DNA from: Closterium sp. NIES-65
Taxonomy: Eukaryota > Streptophyta > Zygnematophyceae > Desmidiales > Closteriaceae
Direction of reading: 5' to 3'
DNA: 64,000 bases
Assembly (NCBI GenBank): GCA_948144175.1
Contig: CANXME010000853.1
Coordinates: 186,001 to 250,000 of the forward strand
This document shows, one piece after another, positions 10,391 to 20,603 of this stretch (the stretch's first letter is position 1; every line of letters begins with the position of its first letter). The position numbers were made by a program, and so were the translations under genes. The notes beneath the pieces were generated by a model. That model did no database searches, had not been told where the DNA came from, and saw only the letters and a program-made list of their open reading frames with translations.

Positions 10391-11185
10391 CAGAGTGAAG
10401 TCATGGCGGGCAAGCTAGGAGGAGCGCAACCTCTAGGGCAGTACGGAGTGAAGGCAGTAGCACGAGGAGTAGCAGCAGCAGTAAGAGCATCTGAGCAGCT
10501 CGGTGAAGCTAGGCTGCATCACCTCCAGCACTCCTAGCAGCACCTCCACCAGCAGCAGCAGTAGCACGAGCAGTAGGGCGGATCGGGTCCGGTAGGGCGA
10601 CTCGGCTCGGCCTAGGTGGTGCGGGCAGCAGGGCGCGTACTGTACAGGGCAGCAGGGCACGACGCGCGTGCTGCAGCAGGGCGCGACGCGCAGGGCAGCA
10701 GGGCGCGACGCGCGGGCTGCAGCAAAGCGCGACGCGCGGGGCAGCAGCGCGCAACGCGCGTGCTGCCGTAGGGCGCGACGCGCAAGGCAGCAGCGCGGGC
10801 GTAGGGCAGGGCGCAGGCGCAAGGCAGGGCGCTGGCGCAGGGCAGGGCGCTGGCGCGGGGTAGGGCGCCGACGCAGGGCAGAGCGCCGGCGTAGGGCAAG
10901 GCGCCGGCGCAGGGCAAGGCGCTGGCGCAGGGCAGGGCGCCGGCGTAGGGCAGGGCGCTGGCGCAGGGCAGGGCGCTGGCGCAGGGTGATGCGAGGCAGG
11001 GCAGGGCAGGGCGTGCGCTAGGTAGCGCGACGTAGGGCAAGGAAGGGCGTGCGCAGAGCAGCGCGACGAGGGACCCGGCAAGGCGTGCGTGGGGCAGCGT
11101 GACGCAGGGTAGTGGGGTAACGCGGTAACTGCAGTCGGTCGCTAAGTATGGTGGGCTCGGAAAAAAAACGGTCCTACGGACCTAT
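10391..11185 (-). repeat. Cop-X leader with GCGACGCGC / GGCAGGGCGC tandem repeats
   Basis: The GC-rich leader is built from degenerate short tandem units: GCGACGCGC-type repeats at about 10640-10800 and GGCGCAGGGCAGGGCGCTGG-type repeats at about 10800-11000. All reading frames over it are Arg- or Ala/Pro-rich artefacts. It has the same position and character as the leaders of the related elements but a different repeat unit. Confidence 0.75.
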
Positions 11186-11198
11186 TGTTCTGAAACCA
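11186..11198 (-). other. Cop-X primer binding site
   Basis: The minus strand reads TGGTTTCAGAACA directly after the LTR, a diverged form of the TGGTATCAGAGC primer site. Confidence 0.6.
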
Positions 11199-11331
11199 TG
11201 TCAGAATACCAAGCAAGATTGGCTGCATTGAATGGATTGTGGGTACAAGTACCAACCCTAATATTGGGTTGTACCCCACATGGGCTACCCCACTATACCC
11301 TACACACAACTAGCACAGATATAGTTTGACA
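11199..11331 (-). repeat. Cop-X 5' LTR
   Basis: A 133-bp LTR, TG to CA on the minus strand. It begins TGTCAAACTATATCTGTG and contains the GTAGGGTATAGTGGGGTAGCC block shared with the other short copia LTRs here. No partner LTR is present because the element is truncated at its other end. Confidence 0.85.
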
Positions 11332-12716
11332 CTTCTAATTGAGTATCGGCCATAAGCATCTGCGCTTATATAATGACTAACACAGAAATGCAACTTAAAC
11401 ACATCAAATTGTACATTTAAGCCTCGTAAGTTCAATCGAGTCGACATTTTATAGCGTCCTGAATTTGAATCGCGTGAGGGCGATTCTCTGACGCTGCACA
11501 TAGCTTTTTGCACGTCAATTTGCCCACGTGCCACCTCATCCTCACTGGACGCGAAACCAGTCAGGACTACGAAAGTCAAACAAAGTGAAAATGGGTGCTG
11601 AATCGCTTGAAATTCGAAATTCGTTATTGTTTTAATCAAGATTGAAAAATAAAATTATGCATGCACTTGTAATATATCAGGGTTTTACAAGGGGGCGCTG
11701 ATAATCGAGTTCCGACCATAAGCGCCATGCTCCAGATAGAAGCGCCGGCGCCTTTAATCGGACGGCACCTATATCCGGGGCCATACTGTACATTGGATTT
11801 TTCGGGGGTGGCGAGAATTTGCTGTTGTTGGAGCTTCGTCACAGAACCAGATTCCGTGCCTCCCTGGTTCGGATTCAAACTTGCGGTTTGACTTTAGTTC
11901 GCACCCCTTGCTTCACCCCTCGTCAAACTAACCACCTCGTTAACCAATCAGAGGCGAGCTACCCTCACCAACTTCCAGCCATTTTTTTTACTTGAGATCC
12001 AGGCTTTAAGACAGAGCTTTATATTTTGTCTAATCCATAAGACTAGTGATTTCAGTTCACCTGATTTTATAGAGCTAGCATATTACTTAAGTCTGAAATT
12101 TCAGAGAGCGAGTTACTTTTCATTTGATACCAGCCCCCCCCTTCTCCCCCCTCCCCCCTTTTCACCCCCAATCCCACACTCCCCTACCAGCTCAGCCCAC
12201 CCCTTCGATGCCCTCGCAAGCTCCTGTCTCGGGCCTAGTCAAGCCCTTCTCCCCCTTCCCCCCTCTGAGGTCCCCAGGTACCCACTCCCAGCATAGCTCG
12301 CTTCCCCATGTCCCTCATCGCGTCGCGTCTCGTAGCCCAGCCCCACCTTCCCTTGGGGTCCCTCCACCCGCCCTGGTTCCTCACATCCCCTCATGCCACG
12401 TGCATACGAATTCCCTAACAGTCCCTCTCTCAGCCCAGGTTGCCACACGTCTGTCGGCTTGCAAACTCGCTGCATCGCGCCAACGACTTGCTAATGAACG
12501 AAAGAAATGAGTGATTACGCTGGAAAAGTGTGTTAGCTAAATCAGACTATGCAGATTAATTAGTCCGGAAAATCAGACAAAGCTCCAACATTTGTCCAAA
12601 AATACAGACAAAAAAAATCAACCTGTCATAACGTCAGACAAAACGTTTTTTGACTTTGGTTTTTTCAGACGGGCCTAAATCGTAGCAAAAGCCTTGCTAC
12701 TCGTGTCACTACTTAC
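11332..12716. other. low-copy sequence between Cop-X and Cop-C
   Basis: AT-richer DNA unlike the elements. It has no recognisable transposon domain and no convincing gene. An 80-codon minus ORF (11636-11878) is open but resembles nothing I know. A Pro-rich plus frame (12124-12510) looks like chance in C-rich sequence. A diverged short direct repeat occurs at about 11338-11360 and 11704-11730 (GAG-x3-CGrCCATAAGC). The right end carries GTTAG, the Cop-C target site. Confidence 0.5.
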
Positions 12717-12721
12717 GTTAG

Positions 12722-12854
12722 TATTAAGATAGTAGGAGCAGTGAATGAGATGACTATCGAGAGAGTTGGGTAAAAAATAGGAACAAGAGGTTGTACCCTA
12801 TAGTGGCTACCCCACTACAGCCTAGATAAATAACCTAAGCATATATGTTTGACA
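12722..12854 (-). repeat. Cop-C 3' LTR
   Basis: A 133-bp LTR. On the minus strand it starts TGTCAAACATATATGC and ends in ATA rather than the canonical CA. Both LTRs share this end, and the flanking GTTAG duplication supports the boundary. The self-complementary purine region adjoins it at 12855-12880. Confidence 0.9.
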
Positions 12855-12880
12855 CACCCCCATCGGCAAAGTGGGGGAGA
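12855..12880 (-). promoter_or_regulatory. Cop-C polypurine tract hairpin
   Basis: On the minus strand a CCCCCAC run and a GATGGGGGTG tract flank a short loop and abut the 3' LTR. The GGGGGTG is the likely plus-strand primer, and its complement lies just upstream. Confidence 0.7.
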
Positions 12881-13082
12881 ACAAGGGGTCATAAGACCAG
12901 TCAAGAGAAGCAAAGCAAGCTCAGGGTGGATCACAACGTCACCACACACTCTGAGAACAAGCAAAGGGCCACAAGGCTAGTTCACATGCAGAGGTATATA
13001 AGAATCAGCAAGTAGTACAGTGATCACTACCTAGCAAATGTAGGCATGCAGGTATATAATAGAGATCACAGTACAAGCAAGG

Positions 13083-13716
13083 TCAAGAGGTAAGCAGGTG
13101 AGATGAAACAAGTACAAGGCTAAGAGCAGTGCAAAAGCGCTGATGGTCACTAGGCAGAAGCGCCTTGGTGAACACATCAGAAGTGTTGGCCCGAGTGGCC
13201 ACGTACGCAAGACGGAGCTGTCCACGCTGCTGCAGCTCTCGATCCAGGAAGTAACACAGAGCAATGTGTTTCGTTCTATGGTCCATTCTGTGGTCCTAAC
13301 ACAAGGAAATCATAGCCTTGTTGTCGATGTACAGAACTGGAGGAGAACGAGGCCGCTCTCCTAGGTCAGTCAGCAGGTAAGTGAGCCAGCGTAACTCCTG
13401 TGCAGCCATGGCCCCAGCGTAGATCTCAGCCTCACAACTAGAACTGAGAACCGAAGAATAGCGGGTGACCGCCACGAAACAGAGCCAGAACCAAGGCTGA
13501 AGGTGTAACCCTGTGACGACCGCTGCGTAGCCAGGTCGTCGACCCAAAAGGCGTCTGCGTGACCAGTGAGGACAACTTGACTCCGTCCTCCAAGCACAAG
13601 CCCCATGCCAGACGTACTGCACAAGTCGTGCAACACCCTCTTAGCAGCCTCCCAGTGCTATCGCCGGTGTCTACAGGGAGCAACGTAGCGAGCAAGGATG
13701 CTAAGAGGGTAAGCAA
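13083..13716 (-). pseudogene. Cop-C RNase H
   Basis: Copia RNase H spread over two minus frames, so at least one indel near 13450 breaks it. Acidic motifs HADAF, SCEAEI, YIDNKA and NTSDVF are recognisable, and the domain ends at the usual HLL-x-S stop. The third motif has Ile for Val and the first has Phe for Trp. It is a remnant and is not expressible as one protein. Confidence 0.82.
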
Positions 13717-14577
13717 GGTCAGGTAGAGTGCAGGTCATCAAGTACATGAGGTAGCCCACAAGCTCTGGATACGGGCCACTCGGCTCTACGGACTCATCCG
13801 AAGGAAGAGCTGAGAGTGAGTGACCTATAGGCAGAGGAGTGGAGTGTGGCGAGGAGAACTGGAAGCCGAAGCGCTGAAGGACCTGGTGCACCATGTGTGA
13901 CTGAGTCAGGGTGATGGTGCGCCGTGCTCTGTCCCGGATGATCTGCAAGCCAAGGTAGCTGCGCAGTTCACCCAGGTCAGTGCAAGTGTGTCTCTTCTGC
14001 AGCTCCGACTTAACAAGAGCGAGTCCCGCAGTGTACACGAGGATGTAGAATGGCGGCAGCGAAGTGTCGGTGCGCAGGAACAACGACGGGTCAGCAGAGG
14101 AAAGAGCAAACCCAAGTGCCGCTAGTGTGGTCCTTAGTGTGTTGTGCCACTTGCGAGGCGCCTGGCGGAGATCGTAGACTAGCCGTCACACGCTCTACTG
14201 GGTACCCTCAGGAAACAAAATAGTGAAGCTACAAGGACGGCACAGCCAGATCTCCTCGTGCAAGCAGCCCTGCAAGAACGCGTGCTGAAATCAAGGGAGT
14301 GGAGCTCGTAGTCACTCTGAGCAGCAAAGTGCAGCAGCACCTGAAGAGTGGTCATCTTCAGGGTGGGGGAGAAGGTCTGAAAGTAGTCAACTCCCTGACG
14401 CTGACTGAAGCCTCGAGCAACGAAACGCGCCTTGAAGACAGGCGGAGAACCTGGCGGCCGTTTTACCCTGAAAATCCACATGCCATCGACCATCTTCGCC
14501 CTAGGTGGGGGAACCACGTCGACGTAAAGCCTGTGGACTTTCAGGATGCCATCTCTACATCCATGGCTGTCTGCCAC
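13658..14577 (-). pseudogene. Cop-C reverse transcriptase, catalytic YVDD deleted
   Basis: The RT is read from GMWIFRVK (about 14480) through KARFVARGFSQ and FSPTLKMTTLQ, then a frameshift near 14270 and on to RSYLGLQ. At about 14032 the protein passes from FYILVY straight to TAGLA. In the sister copies ten residues, VDDLVFATAD, lie between these blocks. An in-frame 30-base deletion has therefore removed both catalytic aspartates. The deletion ends share a two-base AC, consistent with microhomology. The enzyme cannot be active. Confidence 0.9.
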
Positions 14578-16340
14578 TGAGAGGAGTAAGGACCCGTAAT
14601 CGCCTCTACATAAGAGTGCGGGGTCGGGATGTCTAGAGCATCCGGGTCTCCCTCAGGTGCAAGCAACGAGGACACGAGATGAGGTAAAGTAGCTGCAAGA
14701 CACTCAAAGTCCTCCCGCCTGTCCTCCAGGACGTCCGTGCTAAGAGCACACTTACCCCCGACGGACGGAGGACAGAGAGACTCTGACTCAGCAACAAGAC
14801 TAGTGGCGTTGTCTAGACGACAGCGAGCAGCAAAGTCGACAAGCTCAGCAAGTAAAGTAGACGCATTAGTAGACTCAAAGGAGGGCTCAGTGACAACAGT
14901 CGCAAGGAGACGCGTGACAGTAGGACCGGCAGCACGAACTAAGTCAGACTTAGGGTCCGCACCCTCAGGAAGAGAGGACGCAGGAGGCGACGGCAGAGGG
15001 ACACGCTGTGGAGTAGAAGAAGGACGAAGCCCTATAGTGTGTGTGCCAGGGACAGGAGGAGGACGCTGACGACTAGTGCGACCTGTGCGAGCAGTGCAAA
15101 CAGGTGAGGCAGGGCGAGACTCGGGCTCACGATGCTCTGTAAGCGAGGCTGGCTGCTTAATGTAGTTGGTAGGAGCGGGCAGTGGGGAGCCGGGCTATAA
15201 CGGTAGGCCAGTAGAAGACGGAAGGCTAAGGACCTGACGAAGTACCGTGTCAGGCGGCGGCAAACTTGACGGCGTCGGAGGAGAGAAGAACAGTCCATCG
15301 GTGCGGTACCCCCAACAGCAGCACCTCCAGCAGCAGCACCCCCAGAACCAGTACCTCCAGCTCCAGGGCCTCCAGCGCCAACACCTCCAGTGCCAGCACC
15401 CCCAAGACCAGCACCTCCAGCTCCAGGGTCTCCAGCTCCAGTACCTCCAGCAGCAGCACCCACAGAACTTGCACCTCCAGCTCCAGGGTCTCCAGCTCCA
15501 GCACCTCCAGCAGCAGCACCCCCAGGACCGGCACCTTTAGCTCCAGGGTCTCCAGCTCCAATATCTCTTGCAGCAGCACCCCCAGATCCGGCACCTCAAG
15601 CTCCAGGGTCTCTAGCTCCAGCACCTCCAGCAGTAGCACCCCCAGAATCGGCACCTCTAGCTCCAGGGTCTCCAACTCCAGCACCTCCAGCAGTAGCACC
15701 TCCAAAACCGGCACCTCCTGCTCCAAGGTCTCCAGCACCACCGACCCCGGCAGCTCGAGTACCTCCAGTTGAGCACCTCCAAGGCCTGCAGTGTCGGAAG
15801 CACGAGCACCTCCAGCTCCAGCTGCACCGCCTCCAGAACCAGTAGTACCAAGCCGAGAGCGGGTGCAGGTAGCGTACCACTCACGGAGCTGCTGCAGCAA
15901 GAGAGACGTGCAAGAAGGAGACAGAGTGCCCCGAGGCTCAGCACCCCCAGGTGAAGTACCCCTAGGCGCTGCACTCTTAGACTCAGCACTCCTCGGCTCC
16001 GTACGGACCGGCACAGCACCCCCAGGCTCCACACTCCTAGGCTTTGCAACCTCAGGCTCCGCACTCCCAGACTCAGCACCCCCAGGCTCCTCAACCCCAG
16101 GCTCAGCACCTCCAGGCTCCGCACCCTCCAACTCAGCACCCCCAGGCTCAGCACCCTCACACTCCACAACCCCAGGCACAGCACCCCCAGACATAGCACT
16201 CCAAGCAGGACCACCCCCAGCAGCACCTAAGTCACCATTTACCTCGACAGGATCAACGATGGGAGGAGGTTCTACCTGAGAGACACGTGAAGGAGCAGGA
16301 CCCTGACGGGGGAGGGGGTCTACCGGAGGGGGACCTAGAG
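14578..16340 (-). pseudogene. Cop-C pre-RT region and repetitive linker
   Basis: The pre-RT conserved region (14600-15000) is followed, going upstream, by a long array of near-identical units (about 15300-15790) in which CTCCAG-rich 30-base modules alternate, and then by GGAEPG-type repeats (15930-16240). A single LREWY motif lies at about 15874-15894. Several frames are open across the repeats because the unit length is a multiple of three. It ends at the Gyp-1 insertion site, 16336-16340. Confidence 0.75.
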
Positions 16341-16718
16341 TGTGAGGATCTAGGATCGAGCTCTGAAAAGAGAATGAGAATTGAGTCGAATTGAATGATC
16401 ACCTGGGTACAACACGAGGCTATATATAGGCTCGACACAAGGCCCCGTAACCAGGTGTTACGCGAAGGTTCCGCGGGCCGCGTAGCGTCTCGAACAGATC
16501 CTTACCGAATTCGGTAGAAGGCAATTCGGTGGCAACCGAGAAGCCAGAATTCGGTGCACGCAACCTAGCTCGGTGCTATAACTATAATAAAATATAGGAA
16601 AGCACCTAGCCTAGGAAATCAAGCAATTCATGCATGCATATGATTATCCTATGCTAGAAATAGAATGATAAAGTAAAGGCAAGCAAGCATAGCTGGCATA
16701 ATCCGTCGTACTCTCACA
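16341..16718 (-). repeat. Gyp-1 3' LTR
   Basis: A 378-bp LTR in TG...CA form. It contains a TATATATA-like box and repeated GAATTCGGT motifs. A purine-rich stretch (TTTGAGGCGGGGACG on the minus strand, 16719-16733) abuts it and is the likely plus-strand primer. Confidence 0.92.
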
Positions 16719-16728
16719 CGTCCCCGCC

Positions 16729-17852
16729 TCAAAGCTGGGTGGCGTTAGATACACCCTGCTTGACAAGATAGTCCTTGAGAGCACGGCGTGCGTTGCCCAT
16801 ATCAGCTTCTGCAACCCAACTGTCCTCAGTGGGGTCGTATCCCTTTCAGTGTATCAGGAACTCGAGGGTCTTGCCGCCGCGGCGCCGATGAGAGAGAACG
16901 CGCTCAATCTCGTATTCGGGTTCATCCTGCACAAGAACAGGTGGAGGTGGCGGTAGCTGCCGTCCTTGGAACTGTTGGTTGGGGTCCTTGTAGGGTTTCA
17001 GTAGCTGCACATGGAAAGCGTTGTGAAGCTTCCAAGTATCTGGTAAGCGCAAGTGGAATGTAACTGGTGTCACTTGTGCCTCAACGAGAAAAGGACCACA
17101 GAAGCGAGGCCGGAGTTTGGATGGGAGGTGAGACAGGTTCAAGTTGCGCGTGTCAAGAAGCACCGGATCTCCGACTGCTACTCAGTGATCTCGTCGCTGA
17201 TGATCGGCATACTGCTTCTGGGAGGTCTGCATCGTGGTGAGTCGTCGCTGAGTCTTCTCCCATAGCTGCTGCATGGTGGTGACAAAGTCATGTGCGGCTT
17301 GGACGTGTGCCGGTGTGGTTGGCTGCAGTGGTGTGAGTGATTCCCGTCCGTAACACAGGAAGAAAGGAGTTTTCCATGTGGCCGCATGTGAGGCGTTGTT
17401 GTAAGCGAACTCTACGGTCGGTAACTGTGTGTCCCAGTAGCTGACGTCGTCCTTGCAAGCTGTGCGCAGTAACTGTTCAACCACTTGATTGAGTCGCTCT
17501 GTCTGCCCGTCAGTCTGGGGGTGGTATGCTGAAGACATTGCAATCTTTGTCCCCAACAGTCCCATGAGCTCCTTCCAGAACTTACTGTTGAATTTTGGGT
17601 CTCTGTCTGAGATGAGTGTGGCGAGGATGCCGTGGATGGTGATGATGCGGTCGAAGAAGAGGCGAGGAGTTGCTTCAGCTGTAGCGGTGGCGTTGGTCCG
17701 TATGAAGTGACACATTTTGGAGAACTTATCGATGACAACGAGGATGGAATCGTGCCCCCTAAGGTCGAAGGAAGTCCGGTGATGAAGTCGAGGCTAACGA
17801 CCTGCCATAGCTGCTCCGGTACGGGTAGAGGCTGAAGTAACCCTGATTTTTT
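16729..17852 (-). pseudogene. Gyp-1 integrase with chromodomain
   Basis: The gypsy integrase core is open from 17715 to 17182: ISDRDPKF and HPQTDGQTER with its Glu in the LNQ region. A C-terminal module follows (LRPRFCGPF, 16846-17163), then a chromodomain (YEIERVLSHR, a WKGY position, DPTEDSWVAEADM) ending at the TGA at 16729. The chromodomain Trp codon of WKGY has become TGA. A TAG at about 17851 sits where CAG is expected, after QMKSSK. Chromodomains direct related elements to modified chromatin; here that is inferred from family knowledge. Confidence 0.88.
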
Positions 17853-19704
17853 CTACTTGCTACTCTTCATTTGCTGGCACGTGTCGCAAGAGGTGACGAA
17901 CTGCTGCACGTCTGCTGCCATCCCGGGCCAGTAGTAATACTTCGCTATCCCTGCTAACGTTTTATTGCTCCCGAAATGTCCCGCGTATGGTATGTCGTGA
18001 AACTCCTCCAATAGGATCTGCCGTAGCGGGGCGTAATTCGGTACCCAAATCTTTCCTAAACCCTTCCTTACAGCTAAGTCTTTCTCCCACTGTAACAGCT
18101 TCTTTGTCTGTGCTGTAGCGATCTCTGCGTCCACGGAGTACCCATGTTGGAATAGACCCTTGAGCAGAGGGTTCATCCCGTCGAGCTGGATGCCTGCTAC
18201 ATGTCCGGGGTGGCTCAACGCGTCTGCTTTGTTGTGTAGCCCGGGCTTGTAGACGATGTCATAGTGGAAGTGAGTTTCCAGGAAGTCCACCCAACGCACC
18301 TGTCTTCGTGAGAGCATCGGCTGCGACTTCAAGTATTTGAGACTACAGTGGTCAGTATAGACTGTGGTCTTGGCTCCCTCTAGGTAACACCTCCATGCCT
18401 TGAAGGCTATGACTATCGCTAAGGCTTCCTTGTCATGGATGGGGTGGTTCAGTTCTGCTCCGTGTAGCTTCTTACAGAGGTAGGCGATGGGCTGCAAACC
18501 GCGTCCGCGATCCTGCATCAGTACTGCTCCGACTACTTGGTCACTAGCGTCTGCTTCCACCACGTATTCCTTGTCTGGATCTGGTAGGATGAGTACTGGC
18601 GCTGTAGTTAGTGTTGTCTGTAGCTGCTCTACGGCTTGCTGATGAGGAGTATCCCATTTGTAGGGCGTATCCTTTTTCAGTAGGTCGGTCAGTGGCGCTG
18701 CTATCATAGCATACTGCGGCACGAACCTGTTGTAATAGTTGGCGAAGCCTAGGAACTGCTGCAACTCCTTCATGTCTTCCGGTACTTTCCATTTCTTGAC
18801 GGCTTCGATCTTCCGCGGGTCCACGTGTACGCCCTCGGCACTCACCATGTGCCTGAGACATTGCACCTTCTTTAGTGCAAAGTCGCTCTTCGACAGCTTC
18901 ACGTAGAACTTGTATTTCCGCAGGATCTCGAACACCTTCCGCAGATGCTCCACGTGCTCCTTCACGTTCTTGGAGTAGATAAGAATGTCGTCCTGGTATA
19001 CCGCTACGCAGTCGTCCAGCAGGGGTCGCAAGATGTGATTCATCTCTACCTGAAACGTTGCTGGTGCGTCGCAGAGTACGAACGGCATCACCAAGTATTT
19101 CTAGGAGCCGTATCTGGTACGGAACGCCGTCTTGTGGACCGAGCTGTCTGCCATCTTGATCTGCCAGTAATCCGACCGTAGGTCCAGCTTTGAAAAGACT
19201 TTTGCACCACGCAGTTGGTCGAGTAGGTCGTCTATGCACGGTATGGGGTATTTGTTTTTAATTGTCTGTTTGTTCAGTGTGCGGTAGTCGATGCACATCC
19301 GTAAAATTCCGTCTGGTTTTGGAGTAAAGAGGACTGGTGCACCGTAGGGAGAGGTGGATGGGCGGATAAGTTGTCTGTCCAGTAGATACTCTATCTGTTT
19401 CTTCATGTCTGTCAGTTCGGTCGGACTCAGTCGGTATGGTGCACGTGAGACGAGTTTCGCACCTGGTTCGTCCACGATTTCGTGCTCGTGGGTGCGTGCT
19501 GGAGGTACGCGTGCAGGTAGGTCGTCGGGCATGATATCTTTGTACTGCTCCAAGACCTCCTTTACTGCTGCAGGTAGCTCCGAACTCGGCTTCTCCTCCT
19601 CTTCTGCTGTCATAACCAGTGCTAAGTCATCTGTGTTACTCTCGTTCATTGTCCGTTCGAACCGTGCCAGTGTCATTTCATGAAAGCTCCCTGTATCCGT
19701 CCAG
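17853..19704 (-). pseudogene. Gyp-1 reverse transcriptase, RNase H and integrase finger
   Basis: RT motifs run from [12 protein letters not shown] and [12 protein letters not shown] (19101-19704 part) to the active site YQDDILIYS at about 19000 (17853-19094 part). A TAG near 19098 separates these two halves where sister elements have an aromatic residue (YGSF). RNase H follows with VVEADASD, HDKEALAI and YTDHCSL, then the integrase zinc finger ending CDTCQQMK. The catalytic residues are present, so the element was functional until recently. The block ends at the Cop-D target site, 19705-19709. Confidence 0.9.
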
Positions 19705-19709
19705 CTTCG

Positions 19710-19835
19710 TGTCAAACATTATATATGTTGTTGTAGTTGTTTAGGCTACAGTGGGTTAGCCTATAGGGGGAACACATTCCTAGTTTTTCATACTTGTAAT
19801 CATTTCACTCTTAGTTCATTCATTCTTGTTCAACA
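19710..19835 (+). repeat. Cop-D 5' LTR
   Basis: A 126-bp LTR, TGTCAAAC to CAACA. The TATA-like ATTATATATG lies about ten bases from the start. It is followed directly by the primer site. Confidence 0.94.
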
Positions 19836-19847
19836 TGGTATAGAGCA
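19836..19847 (+). other. Cop-D primer binding site
   Basis: TGGTATAGAGCA lies immediately after the 5' LTR and matches the initiator-Met-tRNA-type site TGGTATCAGAGC with one base missing. Confidence 0.8.
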
Positions 19848-20603
19848 GGTCCTTCCTAGGACCGATTTTTTAGGGCCCACCACTACCTACCTACCTACCT
19901 GCGCCCTAGGGCGCCTCGGCTTTCACGCCCCTAGAGGCCCCGGCGGCCCCACGCTCTCGCACCTAGAGGCCTCAGTCGGCCCCGCGCTCGCTTTTAGAGG
20001 CCCTGAATCGGCCCCGCGCTTACCCCTAGAGGCTCGCGTCGGCCCCGCGCTCGTCCTTAACGGCCCCGAATCGGCCCCGCGCTTACCCCTAGAGGCCGGC
20101 GTTGGCCCCGCGCTCGTCCCTTCCGGCCCCGATCGGCCCCGCGCTCGTCCCTCACGGCCCCGATAGGCCCCGCGCTCGCCCTTAGAGGCCCACGTCGGCC
20201 TCGCGCTCGTCCCTTACGGCCCTGATCGGCCCCGCGCTCGTCCCTCACGGCCCCGATAGGCCCCCCGCTCGCCCTTAGCACCCACGTCGGCCCCGCGCTC
20301 GTCCCTCACGGCCCCACCCGCTCCCCGCGCTCTCCCTTAGCGGCCCCCAGCCGACCAGAGCCGCCCAGCCCTAACGGAACCGAGCCGCCCGACCCGAGCC
20401 GCCAGCCCTAACCAACCCGAGCCGCCCGAACCGAGCCGCCCGAACCGAGCCGCGCCGCCCGACTCGAGCCGCCCGAACCGAGCCGCGCCGCCCGACCCGA
20501 GCCGCGCCGCCCTACCTATACCGAGCCGCGCCGCCCTACCTGTACCGAGCCGCGCCACCCTACCTACCCTACTGCTCCTACTGCTTTTCCTACTGCTGCT
20601 ACC
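19848..20603 (+). other. Cop-D GC-rich leader
   Basis: About 750 bp with no coding signal. It is made of degenerate repeats of GGCCCCGCGCTCG type (about 19920-20340), then GAGCCGCGCCGCCC type (about 20360-20560), then a CTACTGCTG stretch before the Gag ATG. The C-rich RNA could fold extensively. It parallels the leaders of Cop-E, -I and -J with a different unit composition. Confidence 0.7.

Larger units (their letters stand above)
1405..11331 (-). mobile_element. Cop-X: truncated copia element, split by Cop-B
   Basis: Minus-strand copia element. It keeps its 5' LTR (11199-11331), primer site, leader, Gag knuckle, protease and integrase, then ends abruptly near 1405, before the RT. Cop-B sits inside it: the GCAGC target duplication flanks Cop-B at 2388-2392 and 9468-9472, and the protease-to-integrase frame of Cop-X continues across the two flanks once Cop-B is removed. 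The N-terminal Gag domain found in Cop-B, -C, -D, -I and -J is missing; the leader runs straight into a degraded LREWY/knuckle region. The element is dead: RT is lost, an integrase catalytic Asp is replaced and there are frameshifts. Confidence 0.85.

Noticed and set aside
10509..11081. Ala/Pro/Cys-rich tandem repeat protein
   Set aside because: It lies in the Cop-X leader, where the repeat unit is open in several frames on both strands; it has no start context and no conserved partner in sister leaders.
11636..11878. 80-codon minus ORF as a host gene exon
   Set aside because: It is open and of balanced composition, but no family, splice signals or conservation can be shown from the sequence alone.
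12124..12510. 128-codon Pro/Ser-rich ORF in low-copy DNA
   Set aside because: The sequence is C-rich without a domain, and the stop-free length is modest for the composition. I cannot support it as a gene.
15266..15772. Ser/Thr-rich ORF on the plus strand
   Set aside because: It is antisense to the Cop-C linker array and is created by its CTCCAG repeat.
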